The position numbers were made by a program, and so were the translations under genes. Positions 27,920-38,125 of a stretch of DNA of 64,000 bases are shown piece after piece. Position 1 is the first letter of the stretch, and every line of letters starts with the position of its first letter. This stretch comes from Synechococcus sp. CBW1002 (GTDB lineage Bacteria > Cyanobacteriota > Cyanobacteriia > PCC-6307 > Cyanobiaceae): the NCBI RefSeq assembly GCF_015840915.1, contig NZ_CP060398.1:2852001-2916000 (forward strand). Direction: 5' to 3'. Under the pieces are notes generated by a model. The model had not been told where the DNA came from and did no database searches. It was given only the letters and a program-made list of their open reading frames with translations.

Positions 27920-28615
27920 ATGGCTCGATTCGGTGAACTGCTCAGGGCCGCCAACAACCTCAAATTGCTGGCGGCGATCGGCCGCAGTGGCGGCGACCTG
28001 GGTTCGGTGGCGGATCTGGTCGACAACATGCTCGACACACCGCAGATGGAGGCCTGCATCGGCCGCTTTCGCAGCGTCCCTGGTGGTGCCGCGATGATGG
28101 ATGCCCGATACCCGCCCCTGCAGCCGGATCTGGATCGGCTGATCCAGCTGCCGGAGGGAAGCCTGGGCCGCAGCTACGCCCAGCTGATTCGTCAGCTCGA
28201 CTACGACCCTGAATTCTTCCGGCCCAGGCCCACGGGAACCCAGGCCCACTGGTTGACCCAGCGCATCGCCACCACCCACGACATCCACCATGTGGTGAGT
28301 GGATTCGGCACGGTTTCCGAAGGGGAAAGTGGGGTGCTGGCGATCACCGCCTGTCAGATCGGCTTTCCCGCCTACGTGCTGCTCACCACAGCCGGACAAC
28401 TGGCCACCTTCCGCTTCCAGACCGAGCGCCTGCCGCGACTGAGCGCGGCTGTGGCGCACGGCATGGCGATGGCTCGGCAGGCGAGTTGCCTGGCCGTGGC
28501 CCACTGGGAAGAGGGCTGGCACAGTCCGGTGGCCGATTGGCGGGAGGAGCTGGGGATCCTCGAACCCGCCGATGGTGAGCCCTATGGACTGACCCCAGCA
28601 GTACCCGCCGCCTGA
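27920..28615 (+). CDS. Coq4-family protein
   Basis: A 231-residue helical protein with the Coq4 metal-binding motif [11 protein letters not shown] followed by an acidic segment (near residues 119-135). In eukaryotes Coq4 supports coenzyme Q synthesis; cyanobacterial relatives are conserved but not well characterised, so a role in quinone metabolism is inference. It lies between two SulP genes on the opposite strand and starts 103 bases from the first of them. Confidence 0.85.
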   Translation: MARFGELLRAANNLKLLAAIGRSGGDLGSVADLVDNMLDTPQMEACIGRFRSVPGGAAMMDARYPPLQPDLDRLIQLPEGSLGRSYAQLIRQLDYDPEFFRPRPTGTQAHWLTQRIATTHDIHHVVSGFGTVSEGESGVLAITACQIGFPAYVLLTTAGQLATFRFQTERLPRLSAAVAHGMAMARQASCLAVAHWEEGWHSPVADWREELGILEPADGEPYGLTPAVPAA

Positions 28616-28642
28616 GCCGAGCCCCGCAGAATCTCCCTGCGT

Positions 28643-30331
28643 TCAGACGAGCCCCGCAACCGCTCGCTCGAGCGCCTCATGACGACTGATCTCGAGGTGA
28701 TCCACCGGCAGCTTGGCGTAGAGACCAAGCCTCTCGAGCCGCTTGCGGGTGGTGCCGTTGGCCCCCACCACAAACACCTGCCGACCTTTCTCCAGGGCCT
28801 CCTCCACCGCGTTTTCAACGGCGAGGGCTGCGGTGACCCCCAGGTGGGACACCTCCGTGAGGTCAAACACGATGGCCTGGCAACTGCCGATGGCGTTGTG
28901 CTCCCGGTCGATCGCCTTGGCCACCCCGAAGATCATGGCGCCGGTCAGCTGGAACAGCAGCACCTTGCCGTTGCCCCGATCCAGCAGGGCCTTCTCCTCA
29001 CTGGGCAGATTGAGCTCGCCGTCGGCGGTGCTGACGGATTTCACCTGCTTCGACTGGAGCGAACTCATCCGGTCGATGGTGAGGATGTTGGCGATGAACA
29101 CGCCGATGCCCACGGCCGCGATCAGATCGACCAGCACGGTGAGGCCGATCACCAGATACATGATCAGGGCGCCCTTGATCGAGATCCGATGGGCGCGCTT
29201 GAGGAAGCTCCAGTCGACGATGTCGACACCCACTTTCAGGGCGATGCCGGCCAGCACCGCCTGGGGGATCTGGGCCGCCAGGCGCGTGCCCGCCAGGATC
29301 ACCAGCATCAGCACCAGGGCGCGGGTGATGCCCGAAAGGGCGCTGCGGCCACCGGCCTGGATGTTCACCACCGTGCCCATGGTGGCGCCGGCACCGGCGA
29401 TGCCGCCGAACAGGCCCGAGACGAGGTTGCCGAGGCCCTGGCCGATCAGCTCCTTGTTCGAATCGCTCTCGGTGCGGGTGATGCTGTCGGCGATCACCGC
29501 CGTGAGCAGGGCATCGATACAGCCCAGCATCCCGAGCACGGCGCCGTTGACGAGCATCGTCTCCAGCTGGGGCAGGGAGAAGTAGGGCAGCTGCAGCTTC
29601 GGAAAACCGGAGGCGATCTCGCCGATCCGGCGGATCTCTTCACCATCGCCGCCGCCACTCAGCAGCGAGAGGGACAGGAGCGTGCCCAGGATCAGGGCGA
29701 TCAGCTGGGGCGGCGCAATCGTCTTGACCTTCGATGGCGTCAGCCAGAGGATCGCCAGGGTGATCACCGCCAGGATCACTTCGGTGGGCCGGGCGCTGGT
29801 GATCAGGCCCGGCAGGGCATTCAAGGTGCCGAGCACCCCACCTTTGGGAATCGCCTGCCCCAGAAAGGGACCGATCTGAAGAATGATCAGGATGAAGCCG
29901 ATCCCGGACATGAAGCCCGAGATCACGGTGTACGGCATCATCGTGACGTAACGGCCCAGCTTCAGGAAGCCGAACAGGATCTGGAACAGACCCGCCAGCA
30001 TCACCACGGTGAAGGCCATGGCCAGGCCGTGTTCCGGATTCTGGGAGGTGAGTTTGGCAATCACCGCCGTCATCACCACTGTCATCGGACCGGTGGGCTC
30101 CGAGATCAGGGTGGGGGTGCCGCCGAACAGGGCGGCGAACAGGCCAACCAGCACGGCCCCCCAGAGGCCTGCGGCGGCACCAGCTCCGGAGGCGACACCG
30201 AAGGCCAGGGCCATGGGAAGGGCGATCACCGCGGCGGTGACGCCACCGAACAGGTCCCCCTTGATGTGCTGGGAGCTGATCCGGTTGAACACTGCCGAGG
30301 GCGAGAACGCCGGCGCAGCGGGAGGCGACAT
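28643..30331 (-). CDS. bicA: Low-affinity sodium-dependent bicarbonate transporter BicA
   Basis: A SulP-family protein of 562 residues from ATG 30331, very close to the length of characterised BicA. The N-terminus reads GDLFGGVTAAVIALPMALAF, then GGTPTLISEPTGPMTV, as in known BicA proteins. Twelve or more helices precede a C-terminal STAS domain (about 440-555). It imports HCO3- at the plasma membrane for the carbon-concentrating mechanism. ATG 30412 would add 27 residues without family similarity. Confidence 0.94.
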   Translation of the reverse strand: MSPPAAPAFSPSAVFNRISSQHIKGDLFGGVTAAVIALPMALAFGVASGAGAAAGLWGAVLVGLFAALFGGTPTLISEPTGPMTVVMTAVIAKLTSQNPEHGLAMAFTVVMLAGLFQILFGFLKLGRYVTMMPYTVISGFMSGIGFILIILQIGPFLGQAIPKGGVLGTLNALPGLITSARPTEVILAVITLAILWLTPSKVKTIAPPQLIALILGTLLSLSLLSGGGDGEEIRRIGEIASGFPKLQLPYFSLPQLETMLVNGAVLGMLGCIDALLTAVIADSITRTESDSNKELIGQGLGNLVSGLFGGIAGAGATMGTVVNIQAGGRSALSGITRALVLMLVILAGTRLAAQIPQAVLAGIALKVGVDIVDWSFLKRAHRISIKGALIMYLVIGLTVLVDLIAAVGIGVFIANILTIDRMSSLQSKQVKSVSTADGELNLPSEEKALLDRGNGKVLLFQLTGAMIFGVAKAIDREHNAIGSCQAIVFDLTEVSHLGVTAALAVENAVEEALEKGRQVFVVGANGTTRKRLERLGLYAKLPVDHLEISRHEALERAVAGLV

Positions 30332-30572
30332 GGAGATGCAGACAAGGGAAATGTTCCGAAGGCACAGCGTCAGATGCTTGCCCGATACAGGCCGCCGGAG
30401 TGACGCGAACATTAGGGAGGAGGCTCCGTTCGCGTGGGCTCATCCGGAAACCGGGCCATCGCTCTTCACAAAGACACTGTCCGTATGGCCTGTTTTCCCA
30501 GGGTTTTGCTCCTGCTGATGAAGGCATCCGAAAAGGGGCTGCCTAGGGTGCCAGCGGATTTGGTACCGGCGG

Positions 30573-31550
30573 ATGAGCCCGATCTATACCGACAACAGCC
30601 TCAGCATCGGCAATACCCCGATGGTGCAGCTTAACCGGGTCACGGCCGGTTGCGGGGCGAGGGTTCTCGCCAAGATCGAGGGGCGCAATCCCGCCTATTC
30701 GGTGAAGTGCCGCATCGGTGCGGCCATGATCTGGCAGGCCGAGCAGGCCGGACGGCTGGGTCAGGGCAAGGAACTGATCGAACCCACCAGCGGTAACACC
30801 GGCATCGCCCTGGCCTTTGTGGCGGCCTCGCGCGGTATTCCCCTGACGCTCACCATGCCGGAAACCATGAGCCTGGAGCGGCGCAAGCTGCTTACGGCCT
30901 ATGGCGCCCGTTTGATGCTCACCGAGGGGCGGCTGGGCATGGGCGGGGCGATCGGGGCTGCCAAGGAGCTGGCCGAGTCTGATCCGGATCGCTACGTGCT
31001 GCTGCAGCAGTTCAGCAATCCCGCCAATCCCCAGATTCACCACGACACCACGGGCCCCGAGATCTGGAACGACGCTGATGGCGAGGTGGACGTTCTGGTG
31101 GCGGGGGTCGGCACCGGCGGCACGATCTCCGGCGTGAGCCGCTACATCAAGACCACTCTGGGCCAGCCGTTGGTCTCGGTGGCGGTGGAGCCGGTCAACA
31201 GTCCGGTGATCAGCCAGGCGAAGGCCAACCTGCCGCTGCAGCCCGGATCCCACAAGATCCAGGGCATCGGGGCCGGTTTCCTGCCCGACAACCTGGATCT
31301 GGATCTGGTCGATCGCGTCGAAACCGTGAGCGACGACGACGCGATGGGCATGGCGCGCCGTCTGATGTGTGAGGAAGGCATCCTGGCCGGCATTTCCTGC
31401 GGAGCAGCCACCGTTGCTGCCTTGCGGCTGGCGCGGGAGGAGGCTTTCGCCGGCAGGACGATCGTGGTGGTGCTTCCCGATTCCGGTGAGCGCTATCTCA
31501 GTTCGGCCCTCTTCGAAGGCGTGTTCAACGAGCGTGGCCTGGCGGTCTGA
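30573..31550 (+). CDS. cysK: Cysteine synthase (O-acetylserine sulfhydrylase)
   Basis: A 325-residue PLP enzyme that makes cysteine from O-acetylserine and sulfide. Visible motifs are the PLP Lys in [11 protein letters not shown] (about 46), the substrate loop [10 protein letters not shown] (about 71), and the phosphate-binding GTGGTISG (about 180). The usual SSS/KDR wording varies here, but all functional positions are present. It lies divergently from bicA. Confidence 0.95.
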   Translation: MSPIYTDNSLSIGNTPMVQLNRVTAGCGARVLAKIEGRNPAYSVKCRIGAAMIWQAEQAGRLGQGKELIEPTSGNTGIALAFVAASRGIPLTLTMPETMSLERRKLLTAYGARLMLTEGRLGMGGAIGAAKELAESDPDRYVLLQQFSNPANPQIHHDTTGPEIWNDADGEVDVLVAGVGTGGTISGVSRYIKTTLGQPLVSVAVEPVNSPVISQAKANLPLQPGSHKIQGIGAGFLPDNLDLDLVDRVETVSDDDAMGMARRLMCEEGILAGISCGAATVAALRLAREEAFAGRTIVVVLPDSGERYLSSALFEGVFNERGLAV

Positions 31551-31628
31551 ACCAACCCGTGTTGACACCGATGAAGGGTGCGGGAGAGGCCTTGTATAAG
31601 GGGAGGATCCGTCGCAGCCGAAGGTCCG

Positions 31629-32495
31629 ATGCCGGAGAACGACTCCCCAGCTGGTATCCCAGCCGAAGCGCAACCTGTCGAAGCGCAACCAGCTGAAGCG
31701 CAACCAGCTGAAGCGCAACCAGTTGAAGAGCAACCAGTTGATGCTCAGCCAGAAGCTTTTCATCCACCAGCCGAGTCGTCTGAGCCAGCGCAGTCAGCTC
31801 CCTCTAAGCCCGAGATGCACCAGCCTTCAGCGGGTGTGCCAGGGACTGTCGCTGAGCCGGTGCCGTCGCCGGTGCCGGTGCCGGTGCCGGAGCCTGTCGC
31901 TGAGCTGCAGTCCGGTTCTGAGCTGAAGGCCCCGCCGCTCGAGAACCCTGTTGCGGCCATCGCGTCAGCGCCCGAAGCCGCCAGAGAGGGGGATGTTCAC
32001 GTTGAGGTCATGTCTGCGACGGCTGTCCCGGTGGCGAGCCCTGCCCCCGCCCCCGTTCTGGAGGATCTGCCTGAGAAGCCTGTGGTGCAGGCGATCCATC
32101 CTGTGATTCCGGTGGCTGAGCCCGCGCCCCTGGCCCCGCGGCCAGCGCAGCCAGCAGGGGCAGCGGCCGAAACCTCTGCCGCAGAGGCCCTGCGGTTGCC
32201 GCTCCAGTTTCTCAATCAGGTGCTGGGCAAGCTTGGAGCATCCCAGCTGAAGTCCTTCGAGGATCTGCTGCCGGTGGCGCGGCTGCTGCTCCTGGCCGTG
32301 GTGGCCGGTGTGGCGCTCAAGCTCACGGGTGCCACCTTGCAGGCTATCGATGAGTTGCCCTTGATTGGTGGCCTGCTGGAGCTGGTCGGTCTGGTGGCGG
32401 TGCTTAATTTTCTCGCCCGCAACGCCCTGCGGCAGCAGAAGCGCGCCGAGCTGCTCAGCCGTATCCACCAGATCCGCAAGGATCTGCTGGGTTAG
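31629..32495 (+). CDS. CAAD/CURT1-domain membrane protein with repeat-rich N-terminus
   Basis: A 288-residue protein. Residues 1-185 are Pro/Ala/Glu-rich and probably disordered, including six tandem pentapeptides near the start. Residues about 205-285 match the CAAD domain: two membrane helices (LLLLAVVAGVALKLTGATL; LIGGLLELVGLVAVLNFLA) ending in an amphipathic helix. CAAD domains anchor some cyanobacterial aminoacyl-tRNA synthetases to thylakoids and relate to CURT1 membrane-curvature proteins. ATG 31629 is chosen; an earlier in-frame start at 31578 overlaps the likely promoter. Confidence 0.85.
   Translation: MPENDSPAGIPAEAQPVEAQPAEAQPAEAQPVEEQPVDAQPEAFHPPAESSEPAQSAPSKPEMHQPSAGVPGTVAEPVPSPVPVPVPEPVAELQSGSELKAPPLENPVAAIASAPEAAREGDVHVEVMSATAVPVASPAPAPVLEDLPEKPVVQAIHPVIPVAEPAPLAPRPAQPAGAAAETSAAEALRLPLQFLNQVLGKLGASQLKSFEDLLPVARLLLLAVVAGVALKLTGATLQAIDELPLIGGLLELVGLVAVLNFLARNALRQQKRAELLSRIHQIRKDLLG
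31662..31751 (+). repeat. Six 15-bp tandem repeats in the CAAD gene
   Basis: Six 15-base units in perfect register (core GAAGCGCAACCAGCT) encode the pentapeptide (A/V)EAQP. Units 2-4 are almost identical; units 5 and 6 have diverged. Tandem repeats like this can change copy number by slippage. Confidence 0.9.
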
Positions 32496-32649
32496 GCCTG
32501 GTCACGACGGATTTCGGTCAGAACCGGCCTGGTCTGGAGCGGCTTCAGTCGATCATGGCTTCCGTAACGGCATGGCACCGCCTGGGTCGCGGAGCTGACG
32601 GCCGCTCCTACCCTCCCAACAAACCGATTGTTCCGTCTGCAGCCGAGGC

Positions 32650-33048
32650 ATGAGCCATCTCCGCGAGATCATGCAGCGCCTCAATGCAAAGGCGCCTTCT
32701 CCAGCCACGCCGCCGGCCCAGCTGGAGGGGCACCTGACTGCCTACGAACGGCAGCTGCACGACTGCAGCGATTCGATGCTCCAATACGAGGCGGTCTGGC
32801 TGGAAGAGCATCTGCAGGGTCTGGATCTCTGTGCCAGCAAGCCAGAGATGCGCGCGGCGGCCGGCGGTGCCGCCCATGTGGCCCTGCTGCGCCAGGAGAG
32901 TGAACGCTTCATCAGCCTGCTGCACGCTGAGATGGAGCGCCGCGAGCTTCAGCCGGCTCGGCATCGGGCTGCCGTGGTTCCCACCGAGCACGCCTGGGAA
33001 CTGACCAATCCAGCGATCCGCCAGGCCTGGGGCATCGACGTCTCCTGA
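32650..33048 (+). CDS. Conserved hypothetical helical protein
   Basis: A 132-residue soluble protein, mostly helical, with an acidic segment YEAVWLEEHLQGLDLCASKP and a C-terminus that ends NPAIRQAWGIDVS. No membrane helix, signal or known motif is present. I do not recognise a family. It lies alone between the CAAD gene and the P-type ATPase, both on the same strand. Confidence 0.6.
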   Translation: MSHLREIMQRLNAKAPSPATPPAQLEGHLTAYERQLHDCSDSMLQYEAVWLEEHLQGLDLCASKPEMRAAAGGAAHVALLRQESERFISLLHAEMERRELQPARHRAAVVPTEHAWELTNPAIRQAWGIDVS

Positions 33049-33129
33049 GCTTCAAAAAGGCACTGCCCGCCAGCACTGACGCCGTGAGTCTGGCGATCCA
33101 CTCTTGGATCACCCTGCCGCTCAGGCTTC

Positions 33130-35919
33130 GTGCTGCTCTCCGCCGCCCAGCCGATCTGGTCGCTCCCGCAGAGCGAGGTGTGCGACGCCCTGCAGACCAC
33201 CCCGACCGGGCTGAGCAGCGCCGAGGCTCTGCGGCGACTGGAGCGCTTCGGGCCCAACAGTCTGCCGGCCCTGCGTCGCCGCTCCCTCTGGCTGCGGTTC
33301 GTGGATCAGCTGGTGCATTTCATGGCCCTGTTGCTCTGGATCGCCGGCGGCCTGGCCTTTGTTGCAGGGACCCCGGCCCTCGGCTGGGCGATCTGGGCCG
33401 TGGTGCTGATCAACGGGGCGTTCTCCTTCTGGCAGGAATTCCAGGCTGAACGCACCCTGGCTGCCCTGACGCGCGCCCTGCCCCGCCAGGTGCAGGTGTG
33501 GCGCGATGGTCAGCTGCAGACCTGCCAGGCCGATCAGCTCGTTCCAGGCGATCGGGTCGCCCTGGAGGAAGGCGATCAGGTGCCGGCGGATGGGCGCCTG
33601 CTCGAATCGATCCGGCTTTATCTGGATGTGTCGGTTCTGACCGGCGAATCCCTGCCGGTGGCCCGTCAGGCCGAAACGCTGCCGCCGGAGCGCAGTGACC
33701 ATCCGATCCCCACGCGCGAGCGCTCCAATCTGGTGCTGGCCGGCACCACCGTGACCGCCGGCCGTGGCATCGCCGTGGTCTATGCCACCGGCGCCGAGAC
33801 CGAGTTCGGTCAGGTGGCCCACCTCACGGCCAGCACCGAACGCAGCCCCAGCACCCTCGAACGGCAGGTGGCCCGCATCGTGCGGGTGATCACCACGATC
33901 GCGGTCTCGATGGGGCTGCTCGTGTTCGGTCTCAGCCTCGTGTTTGTCGGTATGGGGCCCTTGGAGGGCCTGGTGTTCGCCGTGGGGATCCTGGTGGCGA
34001 ATGTGCCGGAGGGACTGCTCCCCAGCGTCACCCTCGCCCTGGCCCTGAATGTGCGCCGCATGGCCCAGCGCAACGCGTTGGTGCGGCGTCTGTCGGCGAT
34101 CGAAACGCTCGGCTCGGTGAGCGTGATCTGCAGCGACAAGACCGGCACCCTCACCTGCAATCGCATGGCAGTGGAGGACACCTGGCTGCCGAACCCGGAC
34201 CCGCTGCTGCACAACTGGTTGCTGGTCTGGTCGTGCCTGTGTTCCAACGCCCATCTCGAGCTGGCCCCGGCCCGGCATGTGGTGGGCGATCCCACCGAGG
34301 CGGCCCTGCTGGTGGCGGCCGATGCGGCCGGACTGAACCCCGAGCGGTTGCCCCAGCTCCATCCCCGCCGCCAGGAGATTCCGTTTGATTCGCACCGCCG
34401 TCGCATGAGCGTGGTGGTGGAGGCGGGCCCTGGCTGGCAGTCCGGTGGAATGGGCTGGGGCTGGCTGGAGTCCCAGGCTCTGGTCATCACCAAGGGGGCG
34501 CCGCTGGAAGTGCTCGACCATTGCGTGTCGGGTATGGCTGCGGCGGGTCCGATCCCCTTGCTGGAGCCTGAGCGTCGCCGCATCCGCGAGGCCAATGACC
34601 GGCTGGCGAGCCAGGGTTATCGGGTGATCGCCGTGGCGATACGGCTGCTGCCCCACGATGGCGGGTCCGGCACGGATGCCAGTGAGGCTGTGGAGCAGCA
34701 GCAGGTGTTCGTGGGGTTACTGGGGTTGTACGACCCCCCACGGCCGGAGGTTCCCGAGGCGATCCGGCGCTGCCGCGAGGCCGGCATCAAGGTCACCATG
34801 GTGACGGGCGACTACGGCGTGACCGCCCAGGCCATCGCCCAGCAGATCGGCCTGCTCGAGCCCAGCGCCGTCCGTTAGGCGGATCCGGTGCGGGTGATCG
34901 AGGGTGGCGCCCTGGCCCGGATCAGTGATGTGCAGCTGCGCCAGCTGCTCAAACACCGCACCCGTCTGGTGTTTGCCCGAATGGCTCCAGAGCAGAAGCT
35001 ACGGCTGGTGCAGGCCTATCGCGCCCTCGGGGAGGTGGTGGCCGTGACCGGCGACGGTGTCAACGATGCCCCGGCCCTGCGCGCCGCTGATGTGGGCCTG
35101 GCGATGGGATGCAACGGTACCGATGTCGCCCGGGAAGCGGCGGACATCGTGCTGCTGGACGACAACTTCGCCACGATCATCGAGGCGATCCGCTACGGGC
35201 GGGCCGTGGTGAGCAACATCGGCAAATTTCTCACCTACATCCTCGCCTCCAACGTGCCGGAGATCCTGCCGTTTCTGGCGATGGTGGCGCTGCGCATCCC
35301 CGCGGCCCTCACGGTGCTGCAGATCCTGGCGGTGGATCTGGGCACCGATCTGCTGCCGGCCCTGGGTCTGGGGGCGGAGCCACCGGAGGCCGGTGGCATG
35401 CGCCGACCACCGCGGAAGCGGGATACGCCGTTGCTGAGCGGAGCCCTGTTGCTGCGGGCCTACCTGTTCCTCGGCTTGATCGAGGCCGTGCTGGCCATGG
35501 GGGGCTATCTGCTGGTGTGGCAGGGGGCGGGCTTTGATCTGGCGGCGCTGCGGCAGCTGGCGCCGGCCCTGTTGCATCGCAGTGCTCCAGCCGAGTTGCT
35601 CTGGTTGCAGCGGCAGGCCTCCGCCGTGGCCTTCTGCCTGATCGTGTTCTCCCAGGTGGGTGTGTTGCTGGCCTGCCGCAGGGAGCGGAGCAGCGGCTGG
35701 TCGCTGCCGGCCTGGCGGGACAATCCCCTGCTCTGGATTGGGGTCATGGCTGAGCTGGCCCTCACCGCCGCCTTGATCCTGACGCCGGCCCTGGCGGAGT
35801 TGTTCGCCATGGCCCCCTTCCCTGCCGCCTGGCTGCCCTGGATGCTGGTGGCTCCGGTGACCATCCTGCTGGCGGATGATCTGCGCAAGGGTCTGCTGCC
35901 GCTGCAGCGTGCCGGTTGA
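33130..35919 (+). pseudogene. P2-type cation ATPase interrupted by an in-frame TAG
   Basis: The joined frame encodes 929 residues of a P-type ATPase: actuator TGES (about 178), NVPEGLLP in helix 4 (about 295), phosphorylation site ICSDKTGTLT (about 333), then after the break MAPEQKL and TGDGVNDAP (about 640), and C-terminal helices. TAG at 34876-34878 splits it in the phosphorylation domain without a frame change. GTG at 34888, ten bases on, could restart translation with AGGCGGA four bases upstream. The NVPEGLL wording resembles Na+/K+- and Ca2+-type pumps. It is either a nonsense-mutated pseudogene, a split enzyme or a sequencing error. Confidence 0.85.
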
Positions 35920-35924
35920 CAGGC

Positions 35925-37331
35925 TCAGTTGGCCATGGTCACGAATTCTTCAGACACGCTGGGGTGCAGGGCCATGGTTCGGTCGAAGTCCGCCTTGGTG
36001 GCTCCCATGCCGATCGCAATGGCGGCCATCTGGATGATCTCGGCGGCGTGCTCACCCACCATCTGAACCCCCAGGACCCTGTCGGTGGCCGCCTCCACCA
36101 CCAGCTTGAGCAGCACCCGCGGACCTCGAGCGGGCAGGGCCTGGGCCATGGGGCGGAACCGGGCCCGATGCACCCGCAGGCCCTCAGGGCCGCAGCGGGC
36201 GATCGCCTCCTCTTCGCTCAGGCCCACCGTGGCCAGTTCCGGCTGACTGAACACGGCACTGGCCACCAGGTCGTGGTTCACCTGCCTGGGTTTGCCGCCA
36301 TACACCGAGTCGGCGAAGGCGCGCCCCTCATCCACCGCCACCGGGGTGAGGTTGATCACGTCGGTGGCATCTCCCACCGCGTAGATATGGGGCACGTTGG
36401 TGGCCTGGTTTCTGTCCACCGGGATGCGCCGGCCATTGTCTGTGGCCACGCCGGCCGCATCCAGGTGCAGAGGCTCCAGATGGGGATGGCGGCCGGTGGC
36501 CAGCAACACCCCACCACAGGCGATCTGTTCGCCGCTCTGGGCTGTCACCACCAGGGCCCCCGGCTCTCCTGCGATCTGGGCGGGGCTGTGGGCGAAGCGG
36601 ATGTCGATGCCGCCCGCTTCCATGCCCTCCTGCACGGCGTGGGCGGCCTCCAGATCAAAGCCGCGCAGCAGGTGATCACCGCGCACCAGCTGGGTCACCT
36701 GGACGCCGAGCCCATTGAGGATGCAGGCGAATTCGCAGGCGATGAAGCCCGCACCCACGATCACGACCCGTTCCGGCAAGGATTCGAGCAGGAACAGGTC
36801 GTCGCTCACCCAGCAATGCTCGGCCCCCTGGATCAGCGGGCGGGTGGGTCGGCCCCCCACGGCGATCAGGATCCGTTCACCGCGCAGGATGCGGGGCGGG
36901 CTGCCGGGGGCCGGATCCGATTCCGAGGACTGGTCACGGAGGGTGGCTGGTGTTGCCGTCACTGCCACGCTGCGGGAATCGAGGAAGTGGCCCCAGCCAC
37001 GTACCAGCTCCACCCCCGCCTTCTCGAGCAGGCCGATGTGCAACTGGTTGAGCCGATCCACTTCGGCGCGCACGTTGGCGAGCAGGGTGCCGGCGTCGTG
37101 GCGCACCTCTCCCATCGACCAGCCGTAGCTGGCCGCATCGGCCAGCAGGTGCTTGTAGGCGGAGCCGTAGACCAGCAGTTTCTTGGGCACGCAGCCGCGG
37201 ATCACGCAGGTGCCGCCCACCCGATCCCCCTCCACGATCGCCACGCGGGCGCCGTAGGAGGCGGCCCGTTTGGCGGCGGCCAGGCCGCCGGAGCCGGCAC
37301 CGAGCACGATCAGATCGAAGTGGTCGCTCAT
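35925..37331 (-). CDS. gor: Glutathione reductase
   Basis: A 468-residue flavoprotein that regenerates glutathione with NADPH. The FAD site is VLGAGSGGLAAAKRAA, the redox disulfide is GGTCVIRGCVPKK (about 40-52), the NADPH-binding site is VIVGAGFIACEFA (about 195), and the C-terminal catalytic pair HP..E is present (ALHPSVSEEFV). It converges on the ATPase gene with a five-base gap. Confidence 0.95.
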   Translation of the reverse strand: MSDHFDLIVLGAGSGGLAAAKRAASYGARVAIVEGDRVGGTCVIRGCVPKKLLVYGSAYKHLLADAASYGWSMGEVRHDAGTLLANVRAEVDRLNQLHIGLLEKAGVELVRGWGHFLDSRSVAVTATPATLRDQSSESDPAPGSPPRILRGERILIAVGGRPTRPLIQGAEHCWVSDDLFLLESLPERVVIVGAGFIACEFACILNGLGVQVTQLVRGDHLLRGFDLEAAHAVQEGMEAGGIDIRFAHSPAQIAGEPGALVVTAQSGEQIACGGVLLATGRHPHLEPLHLDAAGVATDNGRRIPVDRNQATNVPHIYAVGDATDVINLTPVAVDEGRAFADSVYGGKPRQVNHDLVASAVFSQPELATVGLSEEEAIARCGPEGLRVHRARFRPMAQALPARGPRVLLKLVVEAATDRVLGVQMVGEHAAEIIQMAAIAIGMGATKADFDRTMALHPSVSEEFVTMAN

Positions 37332-37430
37332 GGCAGGGGAGCTCTCGATGCCTATCGCTGGGCCTCAAGCTATGTCAATCGGGCGAACTCACTCGGGCGA
37401 GGTCTCTGAGGTCAGGTGATCAGCGGGCGT

Positions 37431-38108
37431 TCAGTCGGGCAGCAGGGTGCCGCTGAGGACGGCCTTGTCGAGCCGGGCGCTGGCCAGGGATGTGTCGCGC
37501 AGGTCGCAGCCGCTCAGATCGGCTTCACTCAGATCGGCGCCCGAGAGGTTGGCGCCGTAGAGGCAGGCGCCGCGCAGGTCGGCGCCGTGCAGCTGGGAGC
37601 CCTGCAGCTGGGCATAGCTGAGATCGGCACCCCGCAGATCGGCCCGGCCCAGATCAGTGAGCTGGTCGAGGCCGCTGCGGAAATCGGCCTCCACCAGGCG
37701 GGTGTCGCGCCAGTGGCTGCCGGCTGCCACCACCCCCCGCAGGCAGCAGCGGTGCATCAGGGCCCCGGAGAAGTCGGCGTTCTGGAGCCGGGCGCCGGAG
37801 AGATCGGCGTCGTGCCAGAAGGAACCCGCGGCCTGCAGCCCGGAGAGATCCGCTCCCCGGAGCAGGGCCCCCTGGAAACGGCAACCGGTCACCTGGGCCC
37901 GTTGCCAGCGGCTGCGGCCGAAGCGGGCTTCCTGGAAGGTGCCTCCGCTGAGGTCACAGTCGCTCAGGTCGAGATCGACACCATCGAGATCACGGAGCTG
38001 CAGGCCCGGGAACTGCCGATCTCCAGCGGCGAGGGCCTGGCGCAGGCTTTCAAGATCGGTGGGCAGACCTGGCGAGACAGGCACGTCTGCAGAGGAGGGA
38101 GACGACAC
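37431..38108 (-). CDS. Pentapeptide repeat protein
   Basis: A 225-residue protein. From about residue 38 to the end it consists of A(D/N)LSG-type pentapeptides (LSGADLSEADLSGCDL), which fold as a right-handed quadrilateral beta-helix. No membrane helix is present. Such proteins are abundant in cyanobacteria, and most have no assigned role. It ends 100 bases before the gor start and lies 18 bases downstream of the ArsR-type gene, so the three may share a transcript. Confidence 0.9.
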   Translation of the reverse strand: MSSPSSADVPVSPGLPTDLESLRQALAAGDRQFPGLQLRDLDGVDLDLSDCDLSGGTFQEARFGRSRWQRAQVTGCRFQGALLRGADLSGLQAAGSFWHDADLSGARLQNADFSGALMHRCCLRGVVAAGSHWRDTRLVEADFRSGLDQLTDLGRADLRGADLSYAQLQGSQLHGADLRGACLYGANLSGADLSEADLSGCDLRDTSLASARLDKAVLSGTLLPD

Positions 38109-38125
38109 AGCAGCTCGGCAGCCTG

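Noticed and set aside
26254-30403. Long open frames antisense to both SulP genes
   Set aside because: His/Gln/Asp/Gly-rich shadow proteins opposite well-supported transporters; no domain or ribosome site.
31562-31600. TTGACA and TATAAG before the CAAD gene, as a promoter
   Set aside because: The spacing is 27 bases, far from 17; the hexamers do not form a normal promoter, though TATAAG alone could be a -10.
35916-37409. 497-residue frame antisense to gor
   Set aside because: Shadow of glutathione reductase; composition is low-complexity and lacks motifs.
37431-38108. Regular repeats that could suggest a CRISPR-like array
   Set aside because: The periodicity is 15 bases and codes for pentapeptide repeats; there are no identical repeats with unique spacers.
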